Shown here: piece after piece, positions 62,527-64,000 of the stretch
Position numbering within the stretch: the stretch's first letter is position 1
Layout of the letters: each line of letters starts with the position of its first letter
Notes under the pieces: model-generated
Databases searched by the model: none
Told to the model about the DNA's origin: nothing
What the model saw: the letters and a program-made list of their open reading frames with translations, nothing else
Program-made: the position numbers and the translations under genes
From: Halobacillus ihumii
Lineage (GTDB): Bacteria > Bacillota > Bacilli > Bacillales > Halobacillaceae
Assembly (NCBI RefSeq): GCF_902726645.1
Contig: NZ_CACVAO010000001.1
Location: 558,001-622,000, forward strand
Reading direction: 5' to 3'
DNA length: 64,000 bases

Positions 62527-62686
62527 CCAATATCTCCCCTTGTATCTGTTTTGTCTAAATTCATCATACTATGTCGATTTAATTTAACAAGGGTTAAATT
62601 TATCCAATCGAAGCTGAATTCCTGGACAACAGCCTGTATTGAACAACATACTAGGAGTAGAATCAATGTTTAAGGAGGGGGATTGT

Positions 62687-63127
62687 ATGGAACTCACTAT
62701 TTATTTAGCTGGTCAAATTCATGACGATTGGCGCAATGAACTGAGGGGTAAGGCTAGAAGGAAGAATATGGACATTCAATTTGTTGGTCCACAGGAGAAC
62801 CATAAACGTTCTGACAGTATTGGAGAAGACATCTTAGGTCAGCAGCCAGGAAAGGAATACCGGGATGATGCCGCTTCGAGTATCAATAATTTCAGAACTC
62901 AAGTTTTACTTTCCAAGGCAGATGCTGTTATCGCCTTATTTGGCGAGGAGTACAAACAATGGAATACAGCGATGGATGCAGGTCTTGCTCTTCAGGCAAA
63001 TAAACCACTAATCTTAATCAGACCAGAATCCCTGATTCATCCATTAAAAGAATTGTCCAATCAAGCCACGGTTACTGTTGAAACAATCGAACAAGCATTA
63101 AAAGTTCTAGCATATGTTTACGAATAA
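62687..63127 (+). CDS. ytoQ: YtoQ family protein
   Basis: 146 aa from MELTIYLAGQIHDDWR after GGAGGGGG. Nucleoside 2-deoxyribosyltransferase-like fold (YLAGQ...DAVIALFGEEYKQWNTAMDAGLAL). Function not established. Confidence 0.9.
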   Translation: MELTIYLAGQIHDDWRNELRGKARRKNMDIQFVGPQENHKRSDSIGEDILGQQPGKEYRDDAASSINNFRTQVLLSKADAVIALFGEEYKQWNTAMDAGLALQANKPLILIRPESLIHPLKELSNQATVTVETIEQALKVLAYVYE

Positions 63128-63142
63128 ACCTTTTTATAATCA

Positions 63143-63275
63143 GGAGCCAGTGCCAACGTTGAACGCCCCCGCGTCGTGTGGGGCCGACGGATCGGTAATC
63201 CTTTCCTAGTACACAAATAATCCGAACTGATCGTTCGGATTATTTTATGCTTTATTCAGTTTGGTCTCAGCCCAC
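63143..63275. repeat. Dispersed intergenic repeat, 5'-truncated copy
   Basis: Matches the last third of the 61.6-kb copy: GCCAACGTTGAACGCCCCCG, GTGTGGGGCCG, the AATAATCCGAAC/GTTCGGATTATT hairpin and a TTTGGTCTCAGCCC end. Confidence 0.75.
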
Positions 63276-63286
63276 ATCTAATTTTT

Positions 63287-63412
63287 TTAGTAAGTGGATG
63301 GATGATCAGGACCGCTTCTTATCTTTTTCTCATCCTTTTTATTTGCTCGGGCCAAAGGTTTTGATAAAGCATTCAACTCTTCTTTACTTTTGTTTTTAGA
63401 TTTATTTTTCAT
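63287..63412 (-). CDS. Small basic protein (41 aa)
   Basis: ATG after GGAGG. Very Lys/Asn-rich N-terminus (KNKSKNKSKEELNALSKPL) and a PDHPSTY end. Resembles small sporulation-type or conserved Bacillaceae peptides; no name assigned. Confidence 0.65.
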   Translation of the reverse strand: MKNKSKNKSKEELNALSKPLARANKKDEKKIRSGPDHPSTY

Positions 63413-63464
63413 TTACCATAACCTCCTTATTTGTAGTCTGTCTCATTTGCCGAAATTGATGAAA

Positions 63465-63498
63465 AAAGAACACCCCTTGCAAAAGGATGTCCTTCTAA
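63465..63498 (-). terminator. Terminator of DUF84 NTPase gene
   Basis: Minus-strand GGACATCC/GGGTGTTC hairpin (with G-U pairs) followed by TTTTTT. Confidence 0.75.
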
Positions 63499-63999
63499 CT
63501 ATTGGTCGTATAACCATTGGCCTTTCAAAAGTTTGACTACATGTCCAAACATTTCTTCGCGTTGCACCAAACCGTTCGTGAAGACGCCGATCGTACCTTC
63601 ACGTTTCCTTACATCTGTTTTTTCTGTGTACATATCAATTAACTCTCCAAGCTCTCTTCCTGTCTGAAGTCCGTTTTTAATTTCCTCAGGCAGTGGTATT
63701 CGCGCCCCGCTTGCTTTATACACATTCTCATTTTGATCTACAAGCGCTCCCCAATTACAAAGGTACCATTCGTCCTCTATTTCCATGACACCACCTTCTA
63801 ATCCAATTCCGATGTCACTTCTCTTGAGGGCTGCACACTCACGCGCACGATTAATGGCTCCTTCTAACGTTTCTTCGTCTGAAAAAGGCTGGGCGGCTAC
63901 CTTTGATTGTGCTTCCACCCCAATAACTTCATCCTCTGCAAAGATTTGCTTAACGGAATCAATCTTTGTCGGGTTAAGTGAACCTATATAAATTTTCAC
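63499..63999 (-). CDS. DUF84 inosine/xanthosine triphosphatase
   Basis: 166 aa, complete to the last base but one of the window. YjjX/DUF84 motifs: GSLNPTKIDSVKQIF, QPFSDEETLEGAINRA and GIGLEGGV. It hydrolyses non-canonical purine NTPs such as ITP and XTP. Confidence 0.9.
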   Translation of the reverse strand: MKIYIGSLNPTKIDSVKQIFAEDEVIGVEAQSKVAAQPFSDEETLEGAINRARECAALKRSDIGIGLEGGVMEIEDEWYLCNWGALVDQNENVYKASGARIPLPEEIKNGLQTGRELGELIDMYTEKTDVRKREGTIGVFTNGLVQREEMFGHVVKLLKGQWLYDQ

Positions 64000-64000
64000 A

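Overview
The window comes from a low-to-mid GC Gram-positive chromosome of the family Bacillaceae, most likely a moderately halophilic genus such as Halobacillus, Pontibacillus or Virgibacillus. The evidence is conserved Bacillus-type gene order on the right half (hisJ-refZ-fRMsr-rpsD-tyrS, acuABC-motPS-ccpA-aroA-ytxJHG-murC, sftA-ytpR-ytpQ-ytpP), AGGAGG-type ribosome binding sites, a tyrosyl T-box leader, and a dispersed intergenic repeat of a kind I associate with halophilic Bacillaceae. Genus is inference.

Positions 1 to about 35.54 kb are a prophage of HK97/siphovirus type, cut by the left window edge. Reading leftwards from its right end: tyrosine integrase under a LexA box (34.3-35.5 kb), divergent CI-like and Cro-like repressors over 17-bp operators (33.5-34.2 kb), excisionase-like protein, antirepressor, DnaD-like replisome organizer and DnaC-like loader (29.8-32.3 kb), a dense block of small early genes including dUTPase, RusA, YopX and a SinI-like peptide (24.7-29.8 kb), ArpU and a catalytic-domain-only recombinase (23.6-24.6 kb), a structured noncoding RNA and tRNA-Arg(UCU) (21.9-22.2 kb), HNH endonuclease with a likely cos region (20.4-21.0 kb), terminases, portal, ClpP-like protease, capsid, connector genes, tail tube, G/GT chaperone pair with a -1 frameshift site, tape measure, Dit, a pectate-lyase-fold fibre, a plus-strand moron (sugar transferase plus a hidden 41-aa membrane protein), and a tail-tip protein that begins with a complete subtilisin domain and carries HxH metal-spike repeats. 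A lipoprotein and XhlA-like lysis protein lie at the left edge.

The most novel candidate is a pair of structured RNAs on the minus strand (about 32.70-32.88 kb and 21.97-22.20 kb). They share a 12-nt core in a hairpin, their G-U pairs favour the minus strand, and each precedes an intrinsic terminator in the early or late operon. One testable idea is a put-like cis-acting antitermination element.

From 35.68 kb to the end the DNA is host chromosome: cell-wall synthesis (class A PBP, murC), translation (rpsD, tyrS), carbon control (acuABC, ccpA), aromatic amino acid entry (aroA), chromosome segregation (sftA), NAD salvage, thiol and stress proteins (ytxJHG, ytpP), a PfoR-like permease, a chemoreceptor with a sigma-D-like promoter, ytoQ and a DUF84 NTPase. 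Between acuC and ccpA the motPS stator operon is a wreck: frameshifts from short tandem duplications and a deletion fuse motP to the end of motS.
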